Positions 1 to 8,238 of a stretch of 64,000 bases of DNA are shown here, in pieces. The notes under the pieces were generated by a model. The model was not told the origin of the DNA, made no database searches, and saw nothing but the letters and a program-made list of their open reading frames with translations. Location of the stretch: positions 1 through 64,000 of the forward strand of contig VBWB01000016.1 of assembly GCA_006218045.1 (NCBI GenBank), read 5' to 3'. Both the position numbers and the translations under genes were made by a program. Numbering within the stretch: the first letter of the stretch is position 1; the number at the start of each line of letters is the position of its first letter. The DNA comes from Stygiobacter sp. (GTDB lineage: Bacteria > Pseudomonadota > Alphaproteobacteria > Rhodospirillales > Magnetospirillaceae).

Positions 1-5
1 GCCCC

Positions 6-57
6 GCCGTCTCGGCATGAAATGACCCAACGGGTCATTTCATTGGCCGGGCGGTAT
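6..57. repeat. 52-bp hairpin repeat, copy A
   Basis: A 52-bp element is almost identical to positions 7599-7650 and lies in the same orientation. Its core is a perfect 9-bp inverted repeat (AAATGACCC / GGGTCATTT) around a 3-base loop, followed by a conserved tail GGCCGGGCGGTAT. It starts just beyond the stop of the gutted acyl-CoA synthetase gene. The two copies differ only at one flanking base and around the loop. Confidence 0.8.
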
Positions 58-70
58 GAGGCCAGGGCGC

Positions 71-364
71 TCAGGCTTCGGCGGCCAGCCGTCGAAGTTC
101 GGTCTTGATGATCTTGCCCGTGGGATTTTTCGGCAGACGGTCCATGAAGACATAGGCGCTGTTCCGCATGGCCAGCGCCACCCTGTCGCCGGGCCGCAAT
201 CCCCGGTCACAAATCAGATGGTCCCTGATCGAACGCATACGCGCCAGCAATTGCTTATAGCTGGCATGCGGACTTGCCCCCAAAGACAGCGCAATGGCAT
301 CGGGGTGTTGTTCGGCGTTGGTGACAATCAGGTTGGCAAGGTTCAATTTGATGCTCCGGGCCAT
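71..364 (-). pseudogene. Acyl-CoA synthetase remnant with large in-frame internal deletion
   Basis: The 97-residue frame is a fusion of the two ends of an AMP-forming acyl-CoA synthetase (normally about 500-550 residues). Residues 1-71 match the N-terminal region, including the typical GDRVALAMRNSAYV stretch. Residues 73-97 match the extreme C-terminus, with the LPKNPTGKIIKTELRR segment that carries the catalytic lysine. The whole adenylation core (P-loop, A5 and A7 motifs) is missing, so the product cannot form acyl-adenylates. It lies downstream of the acetoacetate operon and probably once supplied an acyl-CoA ligase to it. The frame is still open, so it could be translated, but calling it a deletion remnant is well supported. 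Confidence 0.75.
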
Positions 365-388
365 TTGCGCGCCCCCTCGACATGGACT

Positions 389-424
389 GAAAAGAGGCCG
401 CCAGATGCGCCGGCATCTGGCGGC
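389..424 (-). terminator. Terminator of the thiolase-scoAB operon
   Basis: A perfect 12-bp stem (GCCGCCAGATGC / GCATCTGGCGGC, 397-424) with a 4-base loop lies 70 bp beyond the scoB stop. Read on the minus strand it is followed by CTCTTTTC, a usable U-rich tract. Confidence 0.6.
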
Positions 425-493
425 GAAGTTGGGGAAGACATCAGGGCCGCGCCTTCCCGGGAGACCCTGCGGAGGGAACGATACCGCAGGAAA

Positions 494-1135
494 TCAAAGG
501 CTTACTTGGAACGATGTGCCGGTTTTGGCGATGATTTCAGCGACGCTGACGGCTGGTGCGATCTCGATCAGGGTCAAGCCGCCGCCAGCGGGTTCGATGG
601 AAAACACCCCCAGATCGGTGACCACCAGATCGACGACGCCGACCCCGGTCAAGGGCAGGGTGCAGCGCTCGAGAATCTTGAGTTCGCCATCCTTGGCCGT
701 GTGTTCCATGACAACGACGACACGCTTGACGCCAGCCACCAAATCCATGGCGCCGCCCATGCCCTTGACCATCTTTCCAGGCACCATCCAATTGGCCAGG
801 TCGCCATTGGCGCCCACCTGCATGGCCCCCAGGATGGACAAGTCGATATGTCCGCCCCGGATCATGGCGAAGCTGTCGGCCGAGGAAAAATAGCTGGTCT
901 TGGGCAATTGGCTGATGGTCTGCTTGCCGGCATTGATGAGGTCGGCGTCTTCATCCCCGTCGAAAGGGAAAGGGCCCATGCCCAACATGCCGTTCTCGCT
1001 TTGCAAGGTTACCTCGACACCGTCCGGAATGTAATTGGCCACCAGCGTCGGGATGCCGATCCCCAAATTGACGTAATAACCGTCGCGCAGCTCACCGGCC
1101 GCCCGGGCCGCCATTTGATCACGATTCCAAGCCAT
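494..1135 (-). CDS. scoB: 3-oxoacid CoA-transferase, beta subunit
   Basis: This is the beta subunit of a family I CoA-transferase. It moves CoA from succinyl-CoA (or acetyl-CoA) to acetoacetate or a similar 3-oxoacid in the cytoplasm. The 213 residues are the normal subunit length. The family signature SENG at residues 46-49 supplies the catalytic glutamate (Glu47), and the glycine-rich LGIGIPT lies at 24-30. A strong ribosome site (GAGGAGG) precedes the ATG. The gene follows scoA by 15 bp and the thiolase operon ends here. Substrate choice between acetoacetate, butyrate-derived and other 3-oxoacids cannot be settled from sequence. Confidence 0.92.
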   Translation of the reverse strand: MAWNRDQMAARAAGELRDGYYVNLGIGIPTLVANYIPDGVEVTLQSENGMLGMGPFPFDGDEDADLINAGKQTISQLPKTSYFSSADSFAMIRGGHIDLSILGAMQVGANGDLANWMVPGKMVKGMGGAMDLVAGVKRVVVVMEHTAKDGELKILERCTLPLTGVGVVDLVVTDLGVFSIEPAGGGLTLIEIAPAVSVAEIIAKTGTSFQVSL

Positions 1136-1150
1136 GTGGTTCTGTCCTCC

Positions 1151-1852
1151 TCAAGCTCGCTGGCGCACGGTCCGTTGTTCGATCCGCTTTTCGAAAGCCG
1201 GGCCTTGGATGATCCGGTTCACGAAGATTCCCGGGGTGTGGATTTGGTCCGGGTCGATGTCACCGGGCTGGACCAGATGTTCGACCTCGGCCACCGTGAA
1301 CTTGCCGGCGGTGGCCATCATGGGATTGAAATTCCGGGCCGTCTTGCGGAACACCAGATTGCCTTCGGTGTCCCCCTTCCAGGCCTTGATCAGCGACAGG
1401 TCGGCGGTCAGGCCGGTTTCCATCAGATAGCTTTCGTCGCCGAATTGTCGGACCTCTTTGCCGTCCGCCACCAAGGTTCCCACCCCGGTTTTGGTGTAGA
1501 AGGCGGGAATGCCGGCGCCGCCGGCCCGAATGCGCTCGGCCAGGGTTCCTTGCGGCGCGAATTCAAGTTCCAGTTCGCCGGACAGGAATTGTTGGGCGAA
1601 CAATTTGTTCTCACCCACATAGGACGAGATCATCTTGCGGATTTGGCGGGTCTCCAGCAGTTCGCCCAGGCCAAAGCCGTCAATGCCGCAATTGTTGCTG
1701 ATCACCGTCAGGTCACGCACCCCGGTTGCCTTCAGGGCGCGGGTCAGATTCTCGGGGATGCCGCACAAACCAAAGCCGCCGGCCATGACGGACATGCCGT
1801 CGAACACCACGCCCTCCAAAGCCCTGGCGGCGCTGTCGTACACCTTCTTCAT
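1151..1852 (-). CDS. scoA: 3-oxoacid CoA-transferase, alpha subunit
   Basis: The alpha subunit of 233 residues forms the CoA-transferase with ScoB. The glycine-rich GGFGLCG loop at 25-31 is the family CoA-binding signature near the N-terminus. The frame is open far upstream, but the chosen ATG at 1852 has a clear GGGAGGA ribosome site and begins MKKVYDSA as the family does; longer starts would run into the thiolase gene. It lies 38 bp after the thiolase stop, in the order thiolase-scoA-scoB. Together these activate acetoacetate and cleave acetoacetyl-CoA to acetyl-CoA. Confidence 0.92.
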   Translation of the reverse strand: MKKVYDSAARALEGVVFDGMSVMAGGFGLCGIPENLTRALKATGVRDLTVISNNCGIDGFGLGELLETRQIRKMISSYVGENKLFAQQFLSGELELEFAPQGTLAERIRAGGAGIPAFYTKTGVGTLVADGKEVRQFGDESYLMETGLTADLSLIKAWKGDTEGNLVFRKTARNFNPMMATAGKFTVAEVEHLVQPGDIDPDQIHTPGIFVNRIIQGPAFEKRIEQRTVRQRA

Positions 1853-1890
1853 TGTTTCCTCCCTCGACCTTGTCGCTTCAGGTCCGCTCG

Positions 1891-3054
1891 TTACTTCAGC
1901 GGTTCGAGAATGCTGACAAAGTTGGCGACGGCGGCGCCGCCCATGTTGAATAGGCCGGCCAGTTTGGCGCCGGGGATCTGGAAGCCTGGGGCGGTCCCCA
2001 TCAATTGCATGGCGCAAAGCACGTGCATGGATACGCCGGTGGCCCCCACCGGATGGCCCTTGGCCTTCAAGCCGCCGGACGGATTGACCGGCAGGATGCC
2101 GCCGATTTCGGTCCAGCCTTCCTCGATGGCGATGGCGCCGGATCCCCGGGGGGTAAGGCCCATGGCTTCGTATTCGATCAGCTCGGCCGAGGTGAAGCAG
2201 TCGTGGGTTTCGACGAAGCTGAGGTCGTTCAAGGTCAGACGCGAGACATCCAGCGCCCGCCGCCACGCTTCGGTGGGGCCCTCGAAGGCGGTCATGTCGC
2301 GCTTGGACATGGGCAGGAAGTCGTTGACCTGCACGGCGGCCCGGAAGCCCACGGCCTTGGACATGGTGCGGGCGGTGACGGCGTCGGTCAGAACCAGGGC
2401 GGCGGCGCCGTCGGAAACCAAGGAACAATCGGTACGCCGCAGATGGCCCACCACATGCGGGTTCTTTTCATCACCGCGGCAGAATTCGTACCCCAGATCC
2501 TTTTGCACCTGGGCAAAGGGGTTGCGAACGCCGTTCCGGTGATTCTTCGCGGCAATCCGGGCCAAGGCGTCCGAGCGGTCGCCGTATTTGGCGAAATACA
2601 GGTCGGTGATATGCGAGAACACGCCGACGAACCCCCCGGCGATGTCGCCTTCCTCGGCCACATAAGACGCCTTGATCAGCACCTCTCCAACTTCGGAGCT
2701 GGGCAGGTGGGTCATCTTCTCGACGCCGACGACCAGAACGAAACGGGCCTGACCGGCGGCGATGGCGTTAAGACCTTGGTAAACCGCGGCCGAGCCGGTG
2801 GCGCAGGCGTTCTCGACACGGGTGGCGGGCTTGAAACGCAAGCCGGGATCGGCTTGCAGGACCAGCGAGGCCGGGAATTCCTGACGGCACAAACCGGCAT
2901 TCATGGTGCCCAGGAAGATGGCGTCGATATCCTTGGGTTCCAGTCCCGCATCGGCAATGGCGTCGACCGCAACCTGGGCGATCAGGCTTTCAACCGTTTC
3001 GTCTACAAGCTTTCCGAATTTGCTATGGGACCAGCCAACAATACATTGAGTCAT
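1891..3054 (-). CDS. Thiolase-family acetyl-CoA acyltransferase
   Basis: A 387-residue thiolase of the SCP2-like branch. The nucleophilic cysteine lies in ENACATGS (Cys84), and the C-terminal catalytic block is GHPVGATG (His334). The acidic HDCFTSAE at 284-291 is typical of the SCP2-type branch rather than of classical PhaA/FadA thiolases. The protein should cleave or form a 3-oxoacyl-CoA in the cytoplasm. As first gene of an operon with scoAB it probably splits acetoacetyl-CoA or a branched relative. A sigma-54 promoter lies 160-180 bp upstream, so expression should depend on the divergent activator. The exact substrate is uncertain. Confidence 0.85.
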   Translation of the reverse strand: MTQCIVGWSHSKFGKLVDETVESLIAQVAVDAIADAGLEPKDIDAIFLGTMNAGLCRQEFPASLVLQADPGLRFKPATRVENACATGSAAVYQGLNAIAAGQARFVLVVGVEKMTHLPSSEVGEVLIKASYVAEEGDIAGGFVGVFSHITDLYFAKYGDRSDALARIAAKNHRNGVRNPFAQVQKDLGYEFCRGDEKNPHVVGHLRRTDCSLVSDGAAALVLTDAVTARTMSKAVGFRAAVQVNDFLPMSKRDMTAFEGPTEAWRRALDVSRLTLNDLSFVETHDCFTSAELIEYEAMGLTPRGSGAIAIEEGWTEIGGILPVNPSGGLKAKGHPVGATGVSMHVLCAMQLMGTAPGFQIPGAKLAGLFNMGGAAVANFVSILEPLK

Positions 3055-3216
3055 CGGGTTTACTCCTGATTCGCCATATTTGATTACATTATAAGGAGGA
3101 AGCTGTTCCGCCCCTTGGACACAGTTTCCCGATCACAGGCGAAGGCTCTCATGTTCCGCCGCGTCAACTTCCATCCGGCCATTAATGATCTAGCCAGATG
3201 GTTTCGAGGGCTAAAA

Positions 3217-3232
3217 TGCAGCCTGCGTGCCA
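3217..3232 (-). promoter_or_regulatory. Sigma-54 (-24/-12) promoter of the thiolase-scoAB operon
   Basis: On the minus strand the sequence reads TGGCACG, four bases, then CTGCA, against the consensus TGGCACG-N4-TTGCA. Only one core base differs and the GG/GC spacing is exact. It faces the thiolase gene 163 bp away and sits opposite a gene for a sigma-54 activator, which strongly supports it. Confidence 0.8.
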
Positions 3233-3338
3233 GGTTTTTGTGCGGGGATGCGGTGTGATTTACTGCCCTGAATTATAACAATAAATTACCATTTTCAGGG
3301 ATATTGCCCGCTTTCGACGAGGCGTCTGTTTTTCATGC

Positions 3339-3359
3339 GGCGTCCGAATTCCGGACGCC
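3339..3359. promoter_or_regulatory. Perfect inverted repeat in the divergent control region
   Basis: GGCGTCCG and CGGACGCC form an 8-bp perfect inverted repeat with a 5-base centre, about 105 bp upstream of the -24 element. This is the right distance for an enhancer site bound by the divergent AcoR-like activator. The rest of the 534-bp gap between the thiolase and the regulator holds the sigma-54 promoter and AT-richer DNA near 3480-3550 that probably carries the regulator's own promoter. No convincing gene was seen in it. Confidence 0.4.
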
Positions 3360-3588
3360 TTGCGCGTCGGGGAGGATTGCCGCTAGCATAGGGAGGATTG
3401 AGGCGGGCATACGAGCAAGCCGGGTGGATGCGCATAAAACGCTGCTCATTGAGAATGAATAGATGTGAGGACGGTTCTTTAATATCTTTAACTAGATGAA
3501 AATGTTTGCACTTTGTTGTCAAATTCGTTCAACGTATACATGACAAAAAATAATGGGTTCCCAAAGTGGAGCCATCCGGGAGGATGAA

Positions 3589-5592
3589 GTGACCAAACCG
3601 AACTTTATCCAGCGGCAGGACATGCCGGCTGGAGGAGAGCGGGCCGTTGACCATGCCTGGCAGAAGTTCCTGGCCGGTGGCGATGTCCCCAATGCGGCCG
3701 TGCGACGGCTGATCGAAGATTCCTGGCGGCGGTGCCTCGATCAGGGGGTTGATCCCCAGCGGGGCGGGGCTCCCTTGGCGTTTGCCGGGGACGGTCTGTA
3801 TTCGTTGCGACAGCGCCATACGGAATTGATCGAAGCCGCGCGCCCGGTCATGGAGCAGGCCCAGGAATTCCTGCGCGAATCCGGTACGGTGATGGTTCTG
3901 ACCGATCCTTCGGGTGTCATCTTGTGGATGGAAGGTGACGACAGCGTAAAGGACAACGGCCAGGGGATCTCGCTGGTGCCAGGGGGCGTCTGGGACGAGA
4001 ACGGCACCGGCACCAATGCCATCGGCACGGCCTTGGCGTCGGGGCAGCCGGTCCAGATTTGCGCCGCCGAGCATTATTGCGAAACCATCAAGCGCTGGAC
4101 CTGCTCGGCCAGTGTCATCCGTGATCCCTATGACGGCCAAGTCTTGGGCGTCTTGGACATTTCGGGCCTGACCGGAAGCCACAACACCCATTGCCTGGCC
4201 TTGGCGGTCACCGGCGCCGGGCGTATCGAAAGCCGTTTGGCTGCGTCTGAAATGGAAAAGCGCGCCAGGCTACTGGACGTCACTTCCCATCGCGGCGCAC
4301 GCTGGGTCAACAACGGCTTGGTGATCTTCGACCGCCGGGGGCGGCTGGTGCGCGCCAATGAAGACGCCGGCCTGTACCTCAATGGCATGGGATTGGACCT
4401 CAAGGAGTGCGAAAGCCTGAATGTCGGCGCCCCCAGCTCGGCTGTCCTGCCGGCTTGGATGAAGCGTGATTGGCTGGAGCCCGTGGTCGATCGCAATGAA
4501 CGGCTGGGAACCGTTCTGGCGATCCCCATTCCATCCCGCCGGATGCCGGTTTCGCCGCGCGCGGTCAGTGAAAACGCTGCGGCCCCCGAGCCCGGCAGTT
4601 TTTCGGAAATCATCGGTACCAGTCCGAACCTGGACAAAGCCAAGGCCCGGGCCAAGCAATTGGCCAAGCTGACGGTCCCGGTGCTGCTGCTTGGCCCCAC
4701 CGGCGCGGGCAAGGAAGTTTTCGCCCGGGCCTTGCACAGCGCTGGCAGCAATCCGTCCGGTCCCTTCGTTCCTCTGAATTGCGGCAGCATGACCCGTGAC
4801 CTGCTGGCCAGCGAGTTGTTCGGTTATGTGGAAGGCGCCTTCACCGGGGCACGGCGCGGCGGCATGGTCGGCAAGTTCGAGGCCGCCAATGGCGGCACCT
4901 TGTTCCTGGACGAAATCGGCGAAATGCCCATGGATTTGCAGGCCCATTTCCTGCGCGTCCTGGAGGGTGGGGAGGTCTATCGACTGGGCGAAAACAAGCC
5001 GAGGAAGGTTTCCGTCCGTTTGGTCGCCGCCACCAACCGTGACCTGCGCACCGAAGTGGCCGCAGGGCGTTTCCGCATGGATCTGTTCTATCGCCTGGCG
5101 GTCACCGTCTTGCATCTGCCCGGGCTGGCCGAGCACAAGGAAGACATCCCGCTTCTTGTCCGCCATTTCACCGAACAGGCGGCGCAGCGCTATGGGGTGG
5201 CCGTGAAGCTGCCGACACCGGAAGTCTTGCAGGCTTTCGAGGCCTATTCGTGGCCTGGAAACGTGCGCGAATTGCGAAACGTCGTCGAAAGCATGGCCCT
5301 GCTGTCGTTGGGGGCGCAATTGACCATGGAAGATCTGCCACCTGAATTCATGCACGGCATGGCCGCCGACGCGACAATATCGACGCCTTATCCGACGGAC
5401 GCAGCGGCGCCTGTCAACGCCGGGCGTCTGGCCGACAGCGAGTGTCTGACGATCATTGCCACCATCCAGGCCGAGAATGGAAATTTCACCCGTGCCGCCA
5501 ATCGATTGGGCATCGCCAAAAGCACCCTTTACGAAAAAATGAAGCGATACGGAATCGACCGGTCTTCGGTCAACCGTTCAGGCGGCGTTTGA
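3589..5592 (+). CDS. AcoR-like sigma-54-dependent transcriptional activator
   Basis: A bacterial enhancer-binding protein. The N-terminal ~300 residues hold a GAF-type sensor region. The AAA+ domain has Walker A GPTGAGKE near residue 369, the sigma-54-contacting GAFTGA near 416, and Walker B LFLDEIGE near 440. A FIS-type helix-turn-helix closes the protein (about 634-656). There is no receiver domain, so it senses a ligand directly, as AcoR does. The GTG at 3589 is preferred because GGGAGGA lies five bases before it; an ATG at 3553 in the same frame has no ribosome site and would add 12 residues. It is divergent from the operon with the sigma-54 promoter and should activate it. Confidence 0.9.
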   Translation: MTKPNFIQRQDMPAGGERAVDHAWQKFLAGGDVPNAAVRRLIEDSWRRCLDQGVDPQRGGAPLAFAGDGLYSLRQRHTELIEAARPVMEQAQEFLRESGTVMVLTDPSGVILWMEGDDSVKDNGQGISLVPGGVWDENGTGTNAIGTALASGQPVQICAAEHYCETIKRWTCSASVIRDPYDGQVLGVLDISGLTGSHNTHCLALAVTGAGRIESRLAASEMEKRARLLDVTSHRGARWVNNGLVIFDRRGRLVRANEDAGLYLNGMGLDLKECESLNVGAPSSAVLPAWMKRDWLEPVVDRNERLGTVLAIPIPSRRMPVSPRAVSENAAAPEPGSFSEIIGTSPNLDKAKARAKQLAKLTVPVLLLGPTGAGKEVFARALHSAGSNPSGPFVPLNCGSMTRDLLASELFGYVEGAFTGARRGGMVGKFEAANGGTLFLDEIGEMPMDLQAHFLRVLEGGEVYRLGENKPRKVSVRLVAATNRDLRTEVAAGRFRMDLFYRLAVTVLHLPGLAEHKEDIPLLVRHFTEQAAQRYGVAVKLPTPEVLQAFEAYSWPGNVRELRNVVESMALLSLGAQLTMEDLPPEFMHGMAADATISTPYPTDAAAPVNAGRLADSECLTIIATIQAENGNFTRAANRLGIAKSTLYEKMKRYGIDRSSVNRSGGV

Positions 5593-5643
5593 TATTCGAT
5601 CGAACACTCGGCTCGTAATATTCAAAAATATAAGCATTTACAA

Positions 5644-5665
5644 GGCCATGCCTCCTGGCATGGCC
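5644..5665 (+). terminator. Hairpin terminator after the activator gene
   Basis: A perfect 9-bp stem GGCCATGCC / GGCATGGCC with loop TCCT lies 51 bp after the activator stop. The following bases are only weakly T-rich, so termination may be partial. Confidence 0.5.
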
Positions 5666-5752
5666 ATTGCTGTCCGTTCGCCCCACCGGACATCGACGCG
5701 TCGTCGGATGTTCGAACGAATCGGTGAATAATCCGAACGGGGAGCACGTTCC

Positions 5753-6634
5753 ATGAAACCTTTGAACTGGCTGGCTTTGTCGCTGGCCGCCCTCCTTTTG
5801 TTGCCTGCCTTTTCCGCCCAGGCGGTGGATGTTGGTCCGGACGATTACGTTCCGGCTCCGGCGGATACCAACGCCTTGCTGCTTTATTATCGGCATGCGG
5901 AAAGCAGTCATGCGAACCTCACCACCTCGGCTCGCTCCGACAACAGCGGCCTGACCGCCGATTCCGGCATTTTACGCTTCATCCATTACGCCGATATCGC
6001 AGGCATGCGCATGGCACCGCAAATCTTGGTTCCGGTGGCGGCCCTGCACGAGACGGCGCTGAACGGCGCCCCTCTCAACCAGCCCGGCGGCCTGGGGGAC
6101 ATCATCTTGGCCAACGTGTTCTGGGTCGAAAACGACCCGGTCAACAAGCGGTATTTGGGGATCACGCCCTACCTTTGGCTACCCGTAGGCACCTACAACG
6201 CCGGCGATGGCTTGAATATTGGCGAGAACCGCTGGAAAGCCAATGTGCAGGCCGGTTACGACCAAGGCCTTGACAACGACTGGAGCGTCGCGGTGACCGC
6301 AGATGTCACTTGGTATGGCGACAACAGCGAAGCGGGAACCGGGCGTCAAACCTTGAAACAGGACCCCAGTTTCCAACTGCAGACCTGGGTGCGGTACGAC
6401 TTGACCACGGAAACCCGTCTTGCTGTCGGCTTGTCTCAGACCCTGGGGGGGAAGCAGACCACGGACGATGATGCCAACGGCTTCAAGACCGAGGTGACCC
6501 AGGCACGGTTGTCCATGAGCCAGATGCTGACCCCGTCCTTCCAGGCGCAGGGGATATTGACCACCGATCTGCGCGTCAATGGTGGATTCCAGGAAGATTA
6601 CGGCGCCCAGCTTCGTCTTCTGAAGCTGTTCTAG
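5753..6634 (+). CDS. Outer-membrane beta-barrel protein, MetA-pathway/transporter-like
   Basis: A 293-residue exported protein. Residues 1-24 form a signal peptide ending SAQA. The mature part is rich in alternating aromatic beta-strand segments and ends in phenylalanine (LRLLKLF), as outer-membrane barrels do. It resembles the family annotated as phenol/MetA-pathway degradation transporters, found with aromatic and acid catabolic genes. It stands alone between two hairpins, next to the acetoacetate system, so it may be a porin for a related substrate. The family assignment is from general resemblance and the ligand is unknown. Confidence 0.65.
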   Translation: MKPLNWLALSLAALLLLPAFSAQAVDVGPDDYVPAPADTNALLLYYRHAESSHANLTTSARSDNSGLTADSGILRFIHYADIAGMRMAPQILVPVAALHETALNGAPLNQPGGLGDIILANVFWVENDPVNKRYLGITPYLWLPVGTYNAGDGLNIGENRWKANVQAGYDQGLDNDWSVAVTADVTWYGDNSEAGTGRQTLKQDPSFQLQTWVRYDLTTETRLAVGLSQTLGGKQTTDDDANGFKTEVTQARLSMSQMLTPSFQAQGILTTDLRVNGGFQEDYGAQLRLLKLF

Positions 6635-6644
6635 AGGCTATTTC

Positions 6645-6672
6645 TCCGGCGGATCCGAATGGGTCCGCCGGA
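6645..6672 (+). terminator. Hairpin after the outer-membrane protein gene
   Basis: A 12-bp stem with one mismatch (TCCGGCGGATCC / GGGTCCGCCGGA) and loop GAAT begins 11 bp after the stop. It abuts the first possible ATG of the next frame, so a start at 6691 for that gene would leave the hairpin free. Confidence 0.5.
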
Positions 6673-7143
6673 ATGAATCGGAAATATTCCATGCCAGCAG
6701 AATTGTCCCACGCCCCCGCCCACCGGGGAATCGTTCTAGACGATCGCCGCTTTGATATCCTTCTTAAGGAATTGAAGTCGGTTCTGTGTTCGTGCTGCGA
6801 TATTTTGATCTCCGATGGTTTTGTTGATTATGCCTTGTTCTCCATACAGGAGGCGGATTCACATCCGATGACGGGGAAAGCATTTTACGAAACGGGGTTT
6901 TCCGCCTTGCAAAGGCTTGTGCATGAGTTCCTGAACGAAGTCGAGGTGCAGGGAATCATTTGTCTGGAAAACGCCGAAGTCTCGGCCTCAGTTTTGTTGT
7001 CGCAATTGCACGGAAGCTGGTTCATGCGGCGGATTCTGAAAATTGACCGCCCCACAGCCCACGAGATTTCGGACCAAGTGGAGATCGCCATGAACATCTT
7101 CACGTCCAGCTTGTCGGCCCACCCCAATCGCTTCGCTCGGTGA
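6673..7143 (+). CDS. Orphan TetR-type (AefR-like) C-terminal domain protein
   Basis: A 156-residue protein whose residues ~60-150 follow the pattern of the AefR-like TetR C-terminal ligand/dimer domain. This includes AFYETGFSALQRLVHEFL, a VQGIICLENAEVSA segment and a LHGSWFMRRIL segment. The ~50-residue N-terminal TetR helix-turn-helix is absent, and no remnant of it was seen upstream, where a terminator hairpin lies. It could be a ligand-binding or dimer-blocking regulator, or a truncated repressor. The start is uncertain (6673 or 6691), and neither has a good ribosome site. The match is by pattern recognition only. Confidence 0.5.
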   Translation: MNRKYSMPAELSHAPAHRGIVLDDRRFDILLKELKSVLCSCCDILISDGFVDYALFSIQEADSHPMTGKAFYETGFSALQRLVHEFLNEVEVQGIICLENAEVSASVLLSQLHGSWFMRRILKIDRPTAHEISDQVEIAMNIFTSSLSAHPNRFAR

Positions 7144-7230
7144 CCCGACGGCCCTTGATCGCGGCGAAGCTGACCACCACCACGAAATAAACGGTTTTCC
7201 GCACTGAGCCGCACCTGAGGGCAAGCGCGG

Positions 7231-7467
7231 CTACGGCCTTTCCCCCAGCTTGGCCAGGGCGGCATCCCATTCCTTGCGCATGACCTTGGCACCACGGGTA
7301 TTGTGGGCGCGCAGGTGTTCGCGGTAACGGCGGTCGTAATAGCCGTTGACGCCGACCATGCGGGCGGCGCGATCCCAGGCGATGCGCTGGCATTCAAGCT
7401 TCAGGCGGCAATGTTCGCTGCAATAATCGGCCTCGTCCGTCGCGCCGCCGCAGATTTTACAAGCCAT
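7231..7467 (-). CDS. Small zinc-ribbon-like protein of unknown function
   Basis: A 78-residue protein. The N-terminus MACKICGG...DYCSEHC gives two cysteine pairs (CxxC and CxxxC) spaced as in a small zinc-binding knuckle. The remainder is basic and helical with many Arg and Tyr residues, which may bind nucleic acid. The ATG at 7467 has a strong GGGGAGG ribosome site; an upstream in-frame ATG at 7494 has none. No family was recognised. It is a single gene, convergent with the TetR-like gene. Confidence 0.6.
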   Translation of the reverse strand: MACKICGGATDEADYCSEHCRLKLECQRIAWDRAARMVGVNGYYDRRYREHLRAHNTRGAKVMRKEWDAALAKLGERP

Positions 7468-7598
7468 ATCCCCTCCCCGCCTTTCAACGTCCATTCCATC
7501 AGAGACGGCAGCGGCGCCTCCGAATCAAGGGTTAATACCGGTCGCCCTTTGAAATGATCCGTTCAGGCGACCGGCAAGCCTGCGCGGCGTTGAGCGTC

Positions 7599-7650
7599 GC
7601 CGTCTCGGCGTGAAATGACCTAAGGGGTCATTTCATTGGCCGGGCGGTAT
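7599..7650. repeat. 52-bp hairpin repeat, copy B
   Basis: Second copy of the element at 6-57, in the same orientation, about 7.5 kb away. The stem AAATGACC / GGTCATTT is kept, while the loop and its closing pair change (a C-G pair becomes a T-G wobble). Variation that spares the stem suggests selection on hairpin structure. It sits between the zinc-ribbon gene and the deoxyribosyltransferase gene. Confidence 0.8.
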
Positions 7651-7722
7651 AAATTGCCATCGCCCCCTTGGCACCCGTCCCGGCTTGCGGCAGCATGGCT
7701 GTTCACAGCAGCAAGGCGGACC

Positions 7723-8238
7723 ATGTCGCAGAAGCCCACACTTTATCTTGCCGGCCCGGCGGTGTTTCATCCCGCCGCCAAGGCATTGTTCCAGTATCTC
7801 AAGGAAATCTGCGCTGAAAGCGGGCTTGAGGGCGTCTCGCCCCTGGATGGCGAGGCCAAATGGCGGCATTTGCCGCAAGACCAGCAGGCGGCGGCCATCC
7901 GTCAGGCCAATATCGACCTGATCCGCGCCTGCGACGCGGTGATCGCCTGCATCTCGCCGTTTCGCGGTCCCGGTGCCGATGCCGGCACAGCGTGGGAAAT
8001 GGGCTTCGCCGAGGCGCTGGGCAAGCCCGTGTTTTCCTGGTGCGAGGAAACCAGACCCTATCTCGAGCGGGTCGAGCATCAGCGCGACGCCGATGGCCGC
8101 TGTTTTTGCCAGCAGCACGGCATGATCGTCGAGGATTTCGGCTTGGTCGACAATCTGATGCTGACCGCCGGGCGCTTCCCGCCGCTGCCCGAGTTCGATC
8201 AGGTGGTCAAGCAGGCGGCGGCGGAACTGGCCGGTTAA
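7723..8238 (+). CDS. Nucleoside 2-deoxyribosyltransferase
   Basis: A 171-residue enzyme of the family that transfers or hydrolyses the deoxyribosyl group of deoxynucleosides. The N-terminal LYLAGPAVF is the first strand and nucleotide loop. The active-site block DAGTAWEMGFAEALGKPV (residues 86-103) carries the family's acidic residues, including Glu92. The ATG at 7723 is chosen because the protein then begins MSQKPTLYLAGP like its relatives. Its 3' end overlaps the convergent merR gene by 4 bp. It likely serves nucleoside salvage or clearance of modified nucleotides. Confidence 0.85.
   Translation: MSQKPTLYLAGPAVFHPAAKALFQYLKEICAESGLEGVSPLDGEAKWRHLPQDQQAAAIRQANIDLIRACDAVIACISPFRGPGADAGTAWEMGFAEALGKPVFSWCEETRPYLERVEHQRDADGRCFCQQHGMIVEDFGLVDNLMLTAGRFPPLPEFDQVVKQAAAELAG

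Noticed and set aside
56-2542. An 828-codon open frame on the plus strand across the thiolase-scoAB genes
   Set aside because: It is antisense to three clear enzyme genes and has low-complexity, His/Gly/Gln-rich composition typical of high-GC shadow frames.
3295-3522. A possible 75-residue gene between the thiolase and the activator
   Set aside because: No ribosome site, no family resemblance, and it covers the inverted repeat of the control region.
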